64,000 bases of DNA from an uncultured Roseobacter sp. (GCF_947493125.1 NZ_CANLQB010000004.1:409252-473251), one strand, 5' to 3'. Shown: positions 1-9,626, counted from the first letter of the stretch. The notes: generated by a model not told the origin, from the sequence alone. Made by a program: numbers and translations.

Positions 1-256
1 GCTGCCATCTGTGCTGTTCTAAGTCTGATCCCATCCCGCGTTTGGTCGACGACACCAGATTGGGGCGGTGTCATGGTCGGAACGTACAGAGGTGTCCGAA
101 TGTCCAATGTTTGCACATTGCTGACACAAGACGCGGATGCAGCATCCCATGACATTGTACAGCGTCACCGTCAGGTCGTCGTTGTGAGGGGGCGTTGCGG
201 ATCTGAGGACCAATCACGGAAATACAGACTTACCTGCCATTCGTGCACTTAGCCCA

Positions 257-760
257 GCCTGGAACAAGGTCCGCGTCGTCGGTCAGAAACGCCCGTTGGC
301 GCCGAAATACGTCTGGGCGATCCGAGTACGATCCGAATTGGCCCAAAACCATCGCGATCTCGCGCCGTTCAACACGGCAATCGACAGCAAGCCTTGCGGC
401 TGTGATCTTGTGAATGTGGTCAAATGTGATGGCATCGGGCGAGGTCAAAGAGCGGGCGTCGGTCTTGCAAAGCAAGACACAGAAACCTGTGCGGTTTGAA
501 ATATCCAAAGGGACGCGTGCCTCGGTCCACAAGTGGATGGAAGATGACTTGATGTTCGGCTCGGAGTACTTTTGCCAGGTCGGTTTGATGAGCGACTGCG
601 GATCTCGACCCGCCAGTCTGCACGACTTTTCCGAGATTGCATGACGCCGATTGGCTTGGACGCAAGCGCAGACGGCACGCATTCGATGCGTCGGACCAAA
701 GTCACCCAGATCCACGAGAAAACGCGAAACCTGTGCACAGTGCAGCTACGCGCCATTCGC
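257..760 (+). pseudogene. Tyrosine recombinase (phage integrase) remnant, frameshifted
   Basis: Three overlapping plus-strand reading frames together spell one small tyrosine recombinase of a type common in Alphaproteobacteria. Frame 2 runs from about 257 to 420 (WAIRVRSELAQNHRDLA), frame 3 from about 414 to 575 (VKERASVLQSKTQKPVRFEI), and frame 2 again from 572 to 745 (GTHSMRRTKVTQI). The H-x-x-R box (HSMRR) is still readable. The first catalytic arginine appears lost, since SKPCGCDL stands where I recall SKLRGCDL in relatives. The C-terminal LGH and tyrosine region is missing. It lies about 300 bp from tRNA-Arg, which fits an old integration at that tRNA. The family call is from memory of related proteins. 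Confidence 0.72.
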
Positions 761-1052
761 GTCCGACGTGTTGAACACAAACTGCTGAACAGGACCATCA
801 TCCACTGAAAAGCCCAAACCGCTTTGCAGGCGAAGCCTGTGTGGCAGCGAGATCAGAAGATCGGGGTTTTCCGGCTGCGGTTCCACGAATACAGAGATCA
901 GCCGTTGCTCGGTGATCCGGCGATATCCGAACGCTCTAGTCAGCAACAGCGTGCCAGTAAGCCGTCACGCGCAATCCGCTCATACGAACCTCATGCGCAA
1001 GCACCGACCCGGCGGAGGCACTCAATCTAAAGTATGGATTTATAATACTAAA
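761..1052. other. Intergenic stretch, nothing recognised
   Basis: Only short reading frames without a clear ribosome site or a recognisable protein occur here. The stretch separates the recombinase remnant from tRNA-Arg. Positions 1-256 on the other side of the remnant are likewise unassigned. Confidence 0.5.
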
Positions 1053-1129
<77 letters not shown>

Positions 1130-1186
1130 TTCTCGGGGCGGTATAGCGGGAGGGCCGTCGCGCCGCAACGGCAAAAGATCGCCCCC

Positions 1187-2407
1187 TCAGGCGAAGAGGT
1201 CGTGCGCCAGCTCCAGCGCTTCGACCAGCACATCCACCTCGGCCTTGGTGTTGTAAAGACCGAAGGAGGCGCGGCAGCTCGCCGGGATCCCCATATGCTC
1301 CATCAGCGGCCCGACGCAGTGCTGACCCGCGCGCACCGCAACGCCCTTCTTGTCGAGGATCGTCGAAATGTCGTGGGCGTGCCCTGCGCCGTCCATGGTG
1401 AAGCTGAAAATCGCGCCCTTGTCGGGCGTCGTGCCCTGCACCTGCAGCCAGTTGAGGCCATTCAGGCGCTCCACCGTATAGTCGCGCAGACCATCCTCAT
1501 GGGCTGCAATGTTCTGCATGCCGAGCCCCATCATATACTCCAGCGCCACGCCAAGACCGATGGTCTGGACAATGCCGGGCGTGCCCGCCTCGAACTTCAT
1601 CGGGGGGTCGTTGTAGATCACGCCGTCCTTGCTGACCTCCTTGATCATGTCGCCCCCACCGATGAAGGGCTGCATCTCGGCCATGCGCTCCGCCTTGCAG
1701 TAGATCGCGCCCGACCCCGAGGGGCCATAGAGCTTGTGGCCGGTGATGGCGTAGAAGTCGGGGTCGATGTCCTGCAGATCCACCGGCTGGTGCACGGCGG
1801 CCTGGCTGCCGTCGATCAGCACGGGCACGCCGCGGGCATGGGCCTCGGCGCAGATCGTCTTCACATCGACGCGGGTGCCCAGCACATTGGACAGGTGCGT
1901 CACCGCGATGAGCTTCGTCTTGGGTGTAATGGCGTCAATGACCGCCTGGGGATCAAGGTATCCGGTGCTGTCCACATCGACCCATTTCAACACCACACCC
2001 TGCCGTTCGCGCAGGAAATGCCAGGGCACGATATTGGCGTGATGCTCCATCACGCTGAGGATGATCTCATCGCCGGCCTGCATCCGCGGCATCGCCCAGC
2101 CATAGGCCACCATATTGATGCCCTCGGTGGTGCCGGAATTGAGCACGATGTCATCCTCGGACCCCGCGTTGAGGAACCGGGCGATCACCCCGCGCACGCT
2201 TTCGTACTTCTCAGTGGCAACATTAGAAAGATAATGCAAGCCTCTGTGAACATTCGCATATTCATGTGCATAGGCATTGGTGATCGCGTCAATCACCACC
2301 TGAGGTTTCTGCGCCGAGGCACCATTGTCCAGATAGACCAGCGGCTTGCCGTTCACCTCGCGGCTGAGGATCGGGAAATCGCCCCGGATTGCCTCCACAT
2401 CATACAT
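1187..2407 (-). CDS. sufS: Cysteine desulfurase SufS
   Basis: A class V aminotransferase-fold PLP enzyme of 406 aa that removes sulfur from cysteine and passes it as persulfide to the SufBCD scaffold in the cytosol. The PLP lysine is in ITGHKLYGPSG. The catalytic cysteine is in RAGQHCVGP, corresponding to the RAGHHCAQP loop of SufS enzymes. Length is normal for SufS. It is the last gene of the suf operon, and its start overlaps the end of the upstream YIP1-type gene by 8 nt, which suggests translational coupling. It differs from the other desulfurase in the operon (7795-8925), which is of the IscS/NifS type. No sufT or sufA follows; tRNA-Arg does. Confidence 0.93.
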   Translation of the reverse strand: MYDVEAIRGDFPILSREVNGKPLVYLDNGASAQKPQVVIDAITNAYAHEYANVHRGLHYLSNVATEKYESVRGVIARFLNAGSEDDIVLNSGTTEGINMVAYGWAMPRMQAGDEIILSVMEHHANIVPWHFLRERQGVVLKWVDVDSTGYLDPQAVIDAITPKTKLIAVTHLSNVLGTRVDVKTICAEAHARGVPVLIDGSQAAVHQPVDLQDIDPDFYAITGHKLYGPSGSGAIYCKAERMAEMQPFIGGGDMIKEVSKDGVIYNDPPMKFEAGTPGIVQTIGLGVALEYMMGLGMQNIAAHEDGLRDYTVERLNGLNWLQVQGTTPDKGAIFSFTMDGAGHAHDISTILDKKGVAVRAGQHCVGPLMEHMGIPASCRASFGLYNTKAEVDVLVEALELAHDLFA

Positions 2408-2996
2408 TTGACGGTACCCCCATGGCGCCGACGCCGATCATCGACAGGATAAAGGACAGGCCCAGTGACATGGCCACCGCGCCCGCGATCAGCACGAAGA
2501 ACGCGCGCATCAGCGAGTTCAACTGCAACCCGACGCTGATGAAATTCAGAAAAACCCAGAGCGTGGCCGCCGCCACAAAGAGCACCAGGAAGCTGGCCAG
2601 CACCGGAAGCAGCAACACGCTCAGGATGATCGCCACCTGCGCCACGACCCGAAGCGTCTGCATCCAGACCAGCAGCGCCAGCAGATCGCTCATGTCCTCC
2701 GAGCCGCCAAACGCGCGCCCGGCCCAGAACAGCGCATGCACGGTGATGATGAACCCGCCCGCAATGATCATGAAGAGCGTGAAGGGGTTCGAGACCATGC
2801 CGGTCAAGGGAGCCGGCACCGGGATCACCATATTCGACAGTGTCGACATGAAGGTGCTGAGGATCGCGATCAGGGCGGCGGCCATCCAGAGCACGCTGCG
2901 CGGGATCTGCCAGCTCATGATCTCGGCGGCGGCCCCTTTCGGATTGCGCAGCGTCTCGAGCGCGAGCTGTGTCCAGTTGACGGTTGCAGGTATCAT
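2400..2996 (-). CDS. YIP1-family membrane protein (second copy)
   Basis: Integral membrane protein of 198 aa with about five hydrophobic segments. The N-terminal stretch (WTQLALETLRNPKGAA) and overall pattern resemble bacterial YIP1-domain proteins. The start at 2996 was chosen because its ATG overlaps the stop of the preceding gene as ATGA; the open frame extends further upstream, but only inside that gene. It lies between sufD and sufS in a coupled run, next to a smaller relative (2993-3478). YIP1-type proteins often accompany suf genes in this family of bacteria, but their role is unknown. A membrane anchoring or metal-related function would be a guess. Confidence 0.72.
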   Translation of the reverse strand: MIPATVNWTQLALETLRNPKGAAAEIMSWQIPRSVLWMAAALIAILSTFMSTLSNMVIPVPAPLTGMVSNPFTLFMIIAGGFIITVHALFWAGRAFGGSEDMSDLLALLVWMQTLRVVAQVAIILSVLLLPVLASFLVLFVAAATLWVFLNFISVGLQLNSLMRAFFVLIAGAVAMSLGLSFILSMIGVGAMGVPSNV

Positions 2997-3478
2997 TGAG
3001 GCGCCTTTTCCGCTGCGATCAGACCGCTGATCCAGAACCAGCCGAACACCACAAACCATAGGAGCCCGACGACTTGCAACTCCAGCCCCGGGCCGATGAA
3101 CCCCGCGATCAGCCCCCAGAGCAGCATCAGCGGCGAAGAGGCAAGCAGCGCCCAGAAGAGCGCCAGCCGCGCGCCATAGTGGCTGCCCTTGCCGCGGAAA
3201 ATCTTGGCGATGAGGTGGCTCACCGCCGCCAGGCAATAAAGCGCCAGCGGTGCGATGAAAATCCACGCCATCAGCGAGGCGCCCAGCAACATGTTCAGCT
3301 CCTCCCCGGTCAGATGCGCCTCGCGCGCCAGCCGCGGCAATTGTGCGATGAAGACGATCATGCAGCCTGCCATCAGATAGGCAAGGGCGCGGTCCTCGCG
3401 CTGCCCAAGAGCCAGCAACCCGCGCAATGTTTTGCCCGGGTTGCGATAAGTTGCCGTGATATTGCGTGTGACCGCCAT
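2993..3478 (-). CDS. YIP1-family membrane protein (first copy)
   Basis: Predicted membrane protein of 161 aa with four to five hydrophobic helices. The N-terminus has the pattern ATYRNPGKTLRGLLALG seen in YIP1-type proteins. Its start overlaps the sufD stop by one base (TGATG), and its stop overlaps the next gene as ATGA, so it is translated as part of the suf operon. It and its downstream neighbour look like a duplicated or split pair. No catalytic motif is visible, and the function is unknown. Confidence 0.72.
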   Translation of the reverse strand: MAVTRNITATYRNPGKTLRGLLALGQREDRALAYLMAGCMIVFIAQLPRLAREAHLTGEELNMLLGASLMAWIFIAPLALYCLAAVSHLIAKIFRGKGSHYGARLALFWALLASSPLMLLWGLIAGFIGPGLELQVVGLLWFVVFGWFWISGLIAAEKAPQ

Positions 3479-4758
3479 CAGCTGCGATGCCGCTCCAGCC
3501 AGGCGGCGAGGCGCCCGTTGATCTCTTCGCGCAGGTCTTCGTCCTCGATTTCCTCCACCGCTTCGGCCAGGAAGGCGAGCGTCAGAAGGTCGGTCGCGGG
3601 CGCTTCCGGAACCCCGCGCGAGCGCAGATAGAACAGCGCCTCCTCGTCGATGGCCCCCGATGTGCTCCCGTGCGAACAGGCGACATCATCGGCGTAGATC
3701 TCCAGCTCTGGCTTGGCGAGGAACTGGCTGTCCTCGTCCAGCAGAAGCGACTGGCTGATCTGGTAGCCATCGGTCTTCTGCGCGTCCTTCTTCACCAGGA
3801 TCTTGCCCTGGAAGACGCCCGTGGCCCCGTTGCGCAGCACCTTCTTGAAGACCTGCCGGCTCTCGCAGCCCACCGCATCATGGGTGATGAAAACCGTGTC
3901 ATCATGGTGGAAATCGCCGTCACCCACGCAGGCGCCCGCCACATGGGCCACCGCGTCATCCCCGGTCAGCTCGATCACGCATTCATTGCGCGTGAGCACG
4001 CCATTGGCGGTCAGGGTGAAGGATTTGAACACCGACTCGGTGCCAAGCCGCGCAAAGATATGCGTGGCCGCACGCCGCTCATGGTCCCGCCCCTGGGCGC
4101 GCACATGGTGGAAGGTGGCGCCGTCGGCGACGTCCACTTCCATGCATTTGTTGAAGCGCGCGGCGGCCGGGCCATTCTCCAGCACGGTGATCTCCGCGCC
4201 CGGGTCGAGCTTGATCACGTGGTGCAGGATTGCATCCGAGGTCTCGGAGCGGTGGTGGTAGGTCAGGTTGATCGGCTTCGAGGGCTTGCCGGTCACATGG
4301 ATCAGCACACCATCGCTGGCAAAGGCGGTGTTGAGCGCGGCCAGCGGGCGCTGCACCGGGTCCTGCCCCTTTGCCTCGAGCGTCCCGTAGAGATCGCGCG
4401 CCCAGTGGATGTCGGAGCTGGCGTCGGCCAGCCGCTCGATGCGCACGCCTTCGAGGCTCAGATCATCCGAGGCCTCGGTGTCGAAGACACCATCGACGAA
4501 AACGATGTTCAGACGGTCCATTTCACCAAAGATCGGCGCTTCGTCATTGTCGAAGAGCGCGGCGGGCACAGCACCGGGCTGGGTCAGCGTGTCGGGCCGG
4601 GTGTATTTCCAATACTCATCGCGCCGTTCGGGCAGGCCCATCTGGCGCACGCGGGCCAGCGCATCGCTGCGCGCCGCCTCGGGCCAGCCGCCTGTCGGCA
4701 GGCTCAGCTCCGCCAGCCGGGCATCGGTGGTCGACAGTTTTTCCGCAGCATCCGCCAT
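3478..4758 (-). CDS. sufD: Fe-S cluster assembly protein SufD
   Basis: SufD, 426 aa, partner of SufB and SufC in the SufBC2D scaffold that builds Fe-S clusters. The beta-helix core and C-terminal SUF-domain signature are visible, with the conserved SHGSTSGAIDEEALFYLRSR region. The start at 4758 gives an N-terminus beginning MADAAEKL and overlaps the sufC stop by one base (TGATG). The longer open frame upstream is only the shadow of sufC. Length is typical for SufD. Confidence 0.93.
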   Translation of the reverse strand: MADAAEKLSTTDARLAELSLPTGGWPEAARSDALARVRQMGLPERRDEYWKYTRPDTLTQPGAVPAALFDNDEAPIFGEMDRLNIVFVDGVFDTEASDDLSLEGVRIERLADASSDIHWARDLYGTLEAKGQDPVQRPLAALNTAFASDGVLIHVTGKPSKPINLTYHHRSETSDAILHHVIKLDPGAEITVLENGPAAARFNKCMEVDVADGATFHHVRAQGRDHERRAATHIFARLGTESVFKSFTLTANGVLTRNECVIELTGDDAVAHVAGACVGDGDFHHDDTVFITHDAVGCESRQVFKKVLRNGATGVFQGKILVKKDAQKTDGYQISQSLLLDEDSQFLAKPELEIYADDVACSHGSTSGAIDEEALFYLRSRGVPEAPATDLLTLAFLAEAVEEIEDEDLREEINGRLAAWLERHRS

Positions 4759-5513
4759 CACGCCACCTCTGCCAGGATACCGCCGTAGCCGTTGTTCTCG
4801 ACTTCCAGCGCTAGCTCCGGTCCGCCGGATTTCACGATCTTGCCGTCCGCCATGATGTGCACCACATCGGGTTTGATGTGGTCCAGCAAGCGCTGGTAGT
4901 GGGTGATCACGAGGAACCCGCGCCCTTCGTTGCGCAGCGCGTTCACCCCTTCCGAGACCAGCTTCATCGCGTCCACATCGAGGCCGGAATCCGTCTCGTC
5001 CAGAATGCACATCTTCGGCTCCAGCATCGCCATCTGCAGGATTTCATTGCGCTTTTTCTCACCGCCGGAGAAGCCGACGTTGACCGGGCGTTTGAGCATA
5101 TCGGCGTCGATGGACAGCTCCTTGGCGCGGGCGCGGATCAGCTTGAGGAATTCTGCTGCCGAGACTTCTTCTTCGCCGCGCGCCTTGCGCTGTGCGTTCA
5201 CGGCAGTGCGCAGGAAGGTCATGTTGCCCACACCGGGGATTTCGACGGGGTATTGGAACGCAAGAAACAGGCCTGCGGCGGCGCGCTCTTCGGGCTCCAT
5301 TTCGAGGATGTCTTCGCCTTCCAGCACGGCCTCGCCATCGGTCACCTCATAGCCATCCTTGCCCGAGAGCACATAGGAGAGCGTCGATTTGCCAGAGCCG
5401 TTCGGGCCCATGATCGCGTGCACCTTGCCCGCCTCGATCTCCAGATCGACGCCCTTGAGGATCTGCTTGTCCTCCTCTTCCAGTTTCACGTGCAGGTTCT
5501 TGATACTCAGCAT
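4758..5513 (-). CDS. sufC: Fe-S assembly ATPase SufC
   Basis: Cytosolic ABC-type ATPase of 251 aa that drives conformational change in the SufB-SufD scaffold. Walker A is GPNGSGKST (about residue 36). The SufC-specific signature is FSGGEKKRNEI, and Walker B is CILDETDSGLD. There is no membrane domain partner, as usual for SufC. It follows the YbjQ-type gene after a gap of about 70 bp and overlaps sufD by one base. Confidence 0.96.
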   Translation of the reverse strand: MLSIKNLHVKLEEEDKQILKGVDLEIEAGKVHAIMGPNGSGKSTLSYVLSGKDGYEVTDGEAVLEGEDILEMEPEERAAAGLFLAFQYPVEIPGVGNMTFLRTAVNAQRKARGEEEVSAAEFLKLIRARAKELSIDADMLKRPVNVGFSGGEKKRNEILQMAMLEPKMCILDETDSGLDVDAMKLVSEGVNALRNEGRGFLVITHYQRLLDHIKPDVVHIMADGKIVKSGGPELALEVENNGYGGILAEVA

Positions 5514-5583
5514 ATCTATGTCCTCTTTGTCGGCTCCGCGCGGCGCGGAAAGTGTTCTTTGTCAGTGTGTTGTGTTCGGGTCT

Positions 5584-5898
5584 TCAGGTGATCTCCACGG
5601 CGGTGCCGGAGGCGGAGACCATCAGCATGGAATCCCCGATCACCTCATAGTCGAGGTCGATCCCCACGACCGCATTGGCGCCCATGGCCGCGGCGCGGTC
5701 TTCGATTTCCGCCATCGCCTCGTCGCGGGCGTCCTTCAGCTTGCTCTCATAAGCACCCGAGCGCCCGCCGATCACATCCGTGACGGAGGCAAAGAAGTCC
5801 CGCACGATGTTGGCGCCCATAATGGCCTCGCCCACGACGATGCCCTTGTAGGCAGTGATACTGTGCCCTTCGACGCTGTTTGTGGTGGTCAGGATCAT
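5584..5898 (-). CDS. YbjQ/UPF0145-family protein
   Basis: Small protein of 104 aa of the YbjQ (UPF0145, heavy-metal-binding-like) family. It has the family pattern [15 protein letters not shown], then [11 protein letters not shown], then a C-terminal [12 protein letters not shown] block. The start at 5898 was chosen because it aligns with the E. coli YbjQ N-terminus as I recall it and overlaps the previous stop as ATGA; an ATG two codons upstream (5904) is possible. YbjQ proteins form a pentameric fold of unknown role. Placement inside the suf operon suggests a link to metal or Fe-S metabolism, which is inference. Confidence 0.85.
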   Translation of the reverse strand: MILTTTNSVEGHSITAYKGIVVGEAIMGANIVRDFFASVTDVIGGRSGAYESKLKDARDEAMAEIEDRAAAMGANAVVGIDLDYEVIGDSMLMVSASGTAVEIT

Positions 5899-6206
5899 TC
5901 CCATGCCCCCGTCAGAAAACCAATCGTCATGAACGAGTAAAACCAGCCCAAGCAGAACAGACCGAAGGGCGAGAAGATCCGGTAAAAGAATGCGTTAACC
6001 GCACCATGGCCGGAACCGCGCAGTATTCGTTCTCGCTCGAACCCAGAGAACAAGACTAGAAGGAGGGAGACGGTCAACCAACCATGCACTGGGAAGTACG
6101 TCAGGAAGGGTAAGAACATCCAACCTTCTCCGAAACCACTCAGCATTGGAGCCGAGAGCGTGATGCCAACCGCCAAACCAAACAGGGCGGCTTTAAGACC
6201 ACCCAT
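5895..6206 (-). CDS. Small membrane protein in the suf operon
   Basis: About 103 aa with three hydrophobic segments (near [23 protein letters not shown] and [18 protein letters not shown]). I do not recognise the family. The start is uncertain: ATG at 6206 is used, but a TTG at 6248 lies just after a GGAGGGG ribosome site and overlaps the sufB stop, which would add 14 residues. The stop overlaps the YbjQ-type gene as ATGA. It is co-oriented and coupled with suf genes, so it is probably expressed with them. Confidence 0.6.
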   Translation of the reverse strand: MGGLKAALFGLAVGITLSAPMLSGFGEGWMFLPFLTYFPVHGWLTVSLLLVLFSGFERERILRGSGHGAVNAFFYRIFSPFGLFCLGWFYSFMTIGFLTGAWE

Positions 6207-6240
6207 GTCGAGGAAGACTTGCTCCCACGCCAACAAGCGA

Positions 6241-7779
6241 TCAACCAACCGACCCCTCCAGCGAAATCGCAACCAGCTGCTGCGCTTCCATGGCGAACTC
6301 CATCGGCAGCGCTTGCAGCACGTCCTTACAGAACCCGTTGACCACCAGCGCCACGGCCTCCTCCTCGTCCATGCCGCGCGAGCGGCAGTAGAAGAGTTGG
6401 TCGTCATCCACCTTGGAGGTGGTCGCCTCATGCTCGACGCGGGAGGAATTGTTCTTCACCTCGATATACGGCACCGTATGGGCGCCGCAGTCCCCGCCGA
6501 TCAGCAGGCTGTCACACTGCGTATAGTTCCGCGAATCCTTCGCCTTCGGGTGCATCGACACCAGCCCGCGATAGGTGTTCTGCGCCTTGCCCGCCGAGAT
6601 GCCCTTAGACACGATCCGCGACTTCGTGCGCTTGCCCAGATGCACCATCTTGGTGCCGGTATCGGCCTGCTGCATGTTGTTGGCGATGGCAATCGAATAG
6701 AATTCGCCCTGCGTGTCGTCCCCGCGCAGAATGCAGGAAGGGTATTTCCAGGTCACAGCCGAGCCCGTCTCGACTTGCGTCCACATCACCTTGGCGCGAT
6801 CCCCCCGGCAATCGGCCCGCTTGGTCACGAAGTTGTAAATGCCACCCTTGCCGTTCTCATCGCCCGGATACCAGTTCTGCACGGTGGAGTATTTCACCTC
6901 CGCGTCTTCCTCCACGATGATCTCGACCACGGCGGCGTGCAGCTGTGCAATGTCGCGCTGCGGCGCGGTGCAGCCTTCGAGATAGCTGACGTAAGAGCCC
7001 TTGTCAGCGATGATCAACGTGCGTTCAAACTGGCCGGTGTTCTCCGCGTTGATGCGGAAATAGGTGCTGAGCTCCATCGGGCAGCGCACGCCCGGCGGCA
7101 CATAAACAAACGAGCCATCAGAGAAAACGGCGGAGTTCAGCGTCGCATAGTAGTTGTCCGACACCGGCACGACCGTGCCGAGGTATTTCTTCACCAGCTC
7201 CGGATGCTCCTTGATCGCTTCGGAGATGGAGCAGAAGATCACGCCCGCCTTTTTCAGCTCTTCCTGAAACGTCGTGCCGACAGAGACAGAGTCAAACACC
7301 GCATCCACAGCCACCTTGCGCGGTGCATCCCCCAGCTCCTCAGCGCCCTCGACACCCGCGAGGATCATCTGTTCCTTCAACGGAATGCCAAGCTTCTTGT
7401 AGGTCTCCAGCAGTTTTGGGTCGACCTCATCCAGCGACTTGGGCTTCACCTCCATCGACTTCGGCCGCGCGTAATAATACTGGTCCTGAAAGTCGATCTC
7501 CGGGTAATCGACCATCGCCCACTTCGGCTCTGTCTTCTGCAGCCAGCGATCATAGGCCGCAAGCCGCCACTCGGTCATCCACTCCGGCTCTTCGTTCTTC
7601 TCGGAAATCAAGCGCACGATATCGGGGGAGAGGCCCTTCGGCGCATACTCCATCTCGATATCCGTCGACCAGCCGTATTTGTACTTGCCGCCAACCTCGC
7701 GCACCGCGTCCACGGTCTCTTGGTCCACGCCCTCTTTGACGCGGACATCCTCAGCGGTCGACTGATCAAAAGCTGCCAT
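6241..7779 (-). CDS. sufB: Fe-S cluster assembly protein SufB
   Basis: SufB, 512 aa, the scaffold subunit on which SufBC2D assembles Fe-S clusters from SufS persulfide sulfur. The recognisable core includes [18 protein letters not shown] and [20 protein letters not shown], and the C-terminal region contains [14 protein letters not shown] and [18 protein letters not shown]. The start at 7779 follows a GGAGGG site with 5-nt spacing; the ATG at 7791 overlaps that site and is rejected. Length is typical of SufB. It lies 15 nt past the upstream desulfurase gene. Confidence 0.95.
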   Translation of the reverse strand: MAAFDQSTAEDVRVKEGVDQETVDAVREVGGKYKYGWSTDIEMEYAPKGLSPDIVRLISEKNEEPEWMTEWRLAAYDRWLQKTEPKWAMVDYPEIDFQDQYYYARPKSMEVKPKSLDEVDPKLLETYKKLGIPLKEQMILAGVEGAEELGDAPRKVAVDAVFDSVSVGTTFQEELKKAGVIFCSISEAIKEHPELVKKYLGTVVPVSDNYYATLNSAVFSDGSFVYVPPGVRCPMELSTYFRINAENTGQFERTLIIADKGSYVSYLEGCTAPQRDIAQLHAAVVEIIVEEDAEVKYSTVQNWYPGDENGKGGIYNFVTKRADCRGDRAKVMWTQVETGSAVTWKYPSCILRGDDTQGEFYSIAIANNMQQADTGTKMVHLGKRTKSRIVSKGISAGKAQNTYRGLVSMHPKAKDSRNYTQCDSLLIGGDCGAHTVPYIEVKNNSSRVEHEATTSKVDDDQLFYCRSRGMDEEEAVALVVNGFCKDVLQALPMEFAMEAQQLVAISLEGSVG

Positions 7780-7794
7780 CTTTCCCTCCAAAAC

Positions 7795-8925
7795 TCACGC
7801 CGCGCGGGCGCGAAATTTACGTTCCTGTGCAAGCCAGGCGTCGGCGAACCGCAGCACGTCCTGCTCTGTTGTCTCCAACCCCAGCGACACCCGGATGGCG
7901 CTGCTGGCAGTCTCGTCATCGTATCCCAAGGCACGGAGCACCGTGCTGGCGCGCACCTTGCCACTGGAGCAGGCCGAGCCTGCGCTGACGGCAAATCCCG
8001 CGAGATCCATCTGCATCACTTGCGTCTCGCCCTTCCAGCCGGGCGTGGCAAAGCAGGAGGTGTTCGGCAGGCGGTTCGCACCTTTCCCGACAAAAATAGT
8101 CTCCTTGGCTTCCCCTGCAAGAGTGTTTTCTAGAATCTTTCTAAGTTTTTCGACCCCATCCCAGCGGCCCTCCGCTACATCTCGTGTTGCAGCCTCTGCG
8201 GCGGCCCCAAATCCGGCAATGCCAATGACGTTCTCGGTGCCCGAGCGGCGCCCCATCTCCTGCCCGCCACCGCGAATGCGGGCCGTCACGTCGAGCCCAT
8301 GTTTCACGATCAGCGCGCCGACGCCCTTGGGTCCGCCCAGCTTGTGCGCCGAGGCCATCACCAGGTCCGCACCCGACCGCGCGAAGGAAAACGGCACCTT
8401 GCCAAGCGCCTGCACCGCGTCGACCAACACCAGCACATCGCGCTTCAGCGCCCGGAGCGCCTGCGCATGGGGCATGGTATCCTGCAACACGCCCGTTTCG
8501 CTGTTGGCGGCCTGCAGGGCGACCACATCATCCCAGATTTTGTTTTCAAAGCCCGCGCCCTGCGCCGTCCCGGTCAGCACACCGTCCGCGTCCACGTCCA
8601 GCAGATGCGTCAGGTCCACGCCATCGCGCTGCACCCAGGACAAAACCGCGTCATGCTCAATGCCCGCGCTCGAGACGGTCGCAGATTCCGGAATGGCGAG
8701 GCCCGCCGCCTCCGTCGCACCGGAGGTGAAGACCACCTCACCCGGGCTGCACCCGACCAGCTCCGCCACCTGCATGCGTGCACGCTCCACCAGCGCCTTC
8801 GCCGCGCGGCCCTCACCGTGCACGGAGGATGGGTTGCCGACCACATCCATCGCCGCGATCATCGCGTCGCGTGCCTCGGGCCGCAGCGGCGCCGTCGCAT
8901 TATGGTCAAGATAAACGCGGCCCAT
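7795..8925 (-). CDS. Cysteine desulfurase, IscS/NifS type
   Basis: PLP-dependent cysteine desulfurase of 376 aa. The N-terminus VYLDHNATAPLRPEA is the classic NifS/IscS opening, the PLP lysine is in SAHKLGGPKG, and the catalytic cysteine is in GSACSSG. The start at 8925 was preferred because a GGAAGG site lies 9 nt upstream; ATG 8934 is an alternative. It is the second gene of the iscR-suf operon. With sufS at the far end, the operon carries two desulfurases, an arrangement known in Rhodobacteraceae. Which one feeds SufBCD is not visible from sequence. Confidence 0.9.
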   Translation of the reverse strand: MGRVYLDHNATAPLRPEARDAMIAAMDVVGNPSSVHGEGRAAKALVERARMQVAELVGCSPGEVVFTSGATEAAGLAIPESATVSSAGIEHDAVLSWVQRDGVDLTHLLDVDADGVLTGTAQGAGFENKIWDDVVALQAANSETGVLQDTMPHAQALRALKRDVLVLVDAVQALGKVPFSFARSGADLVMASAHKLGGPKGVGALIVKHGLDVTARIRGGGQEMGRRSGTENVIGIAGFGAAAEAATRDVAEGRWDGVEKLRKILENTLAGEAKETIFVGKGANRLPNTSCFATPGWKGETQVMQMDLAGFAVSAGSACSSGKVRASTVLRALGYDDETASSAIRVSLGLETTEQDVLRFADAWLAQERKFRARAA

Positions 8926-8985
8926 GCCCTTCATCCTTCCAAAAATACTCCGGGGGAGGCGCGCAGCGCCGGGGGCAGCGCCCCC

Positions 8986-9444
8986 TCATTCGTCCACAAC
9001 CGCAAAGAGGCTCGGCACCGCCGGGCACGGTGCCAGCTCATTGCCCACAATGTCCGACAACCGCGTCTGGTGCAGGAACACATAGACATGGGCCGACAGC
9101 CCTTCCCAGAGCCGGTTGGTGAGCGATTGCGCGCGGCTGCCCGAGGCGCCGCCCGAGGCCCCTGCCCCCTTGTGCATCGCATCCACCGTCTCATCGACCG
9201 CCGCCAGCACATCCGCGACCCGAATGTCCGAGGCTGGGCGGGCCAGGCGATAGCCGCCCCCGGGTCCGCGCACCGACGTCACCAGTTCCGCCCGCCGCAA
9301 CTTGACAAAGAGCTGCTCCAGATAGGGCAGGGAAATCGCCTGCCGCTCGGCGATCTCGCTCAAGGTGATCAGACTGCCTTCGGGCTGCAGCGCGATGTCG
9401 GCCAGTGCCACCATCGCATAGCGCCCCTTGGTCGACAATTTCAT
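8986..9444 (-). CDS. iscR: Rrf2/IscR-family transcriptional regulator
   Basis: Winged-helix Rrf2 regulator of 152 aa: MKLSTKGRYAMVALADIA, helix-turn-helix near TLSEIAERQAISLPYLEQLF, and the wing GPGGGYRLARP. Canonical IscR has three closely spaced cysteines near residues 92-104. This protein has none there, and its only cysteine is about residue 140. A one-cysteine IscR is known from Rhodobacter sphaeroides, so this is a lineage trait rather than damage. It heads the suf operon and probably regulates it. Confidence 0.88.
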   Translation of the reverse strand: MKLSTKGRYAMVALADIALQPEGSLITLSEIAERQAISLPYLEQLFVKLRRAELVTSVRGPGGGYRLARPASDIRVADVLAAVDETVDAMHKGAGASGGASGSRAQSLTNRLWEGLSAHVYVFLHQTRLSDIVGNELAPCPAVPSLFAVVDE

Positions 9445-9546
9445 GCCCGAGATCCTCCCGCAGCAGGCCAGACCCGCAATGATTGACGTCGGCCCATTAA
9501 AAGCCTAAGTCCAGTTTTCGCACTCCGACACGCGCAGTGCGCACGA

Positions 9547-9563
9547 TTTAGAACCGTTCTAAA
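9547..9563. promoter_or_regulatory. Irr-like palindromic operator
   Basis: Perfect inverted repeat TTTAGAAC-C-GTTCTAAA between the divergent iscR/suf operon and the hydrolase gene. The form matches the iron control element (ICE) bound by Irr in Alphaproteobacteria. It is centred about 110 bp before iscR and 72 bp before the hydrolase, so it could act on either promoter. The operator identity is by resemblance. Confidence 0.65.
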
Positions 9564-9626
9564 GAGCCTGAGCGAAGCCGTCAAGATTGCACGCTCGCGC
9601 CTTGGAACATTGTTACAGGGACGCCC

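Noticed and set aside
230..715. 161-codon minus-strand frame at the left edge
   Set aside because: It is the complement of the tyrosine recombinase remnant, whose motifs read on the plus strand.
6160..8133. 657-codon open frame on the plus strand opposite sufB and the desulfurase
   Set aside because: It is the antisense shadow of two well-supported genes in GC-rich DNA; its composition (His/Arg/Leu rich) and lack of known motifs give no support.
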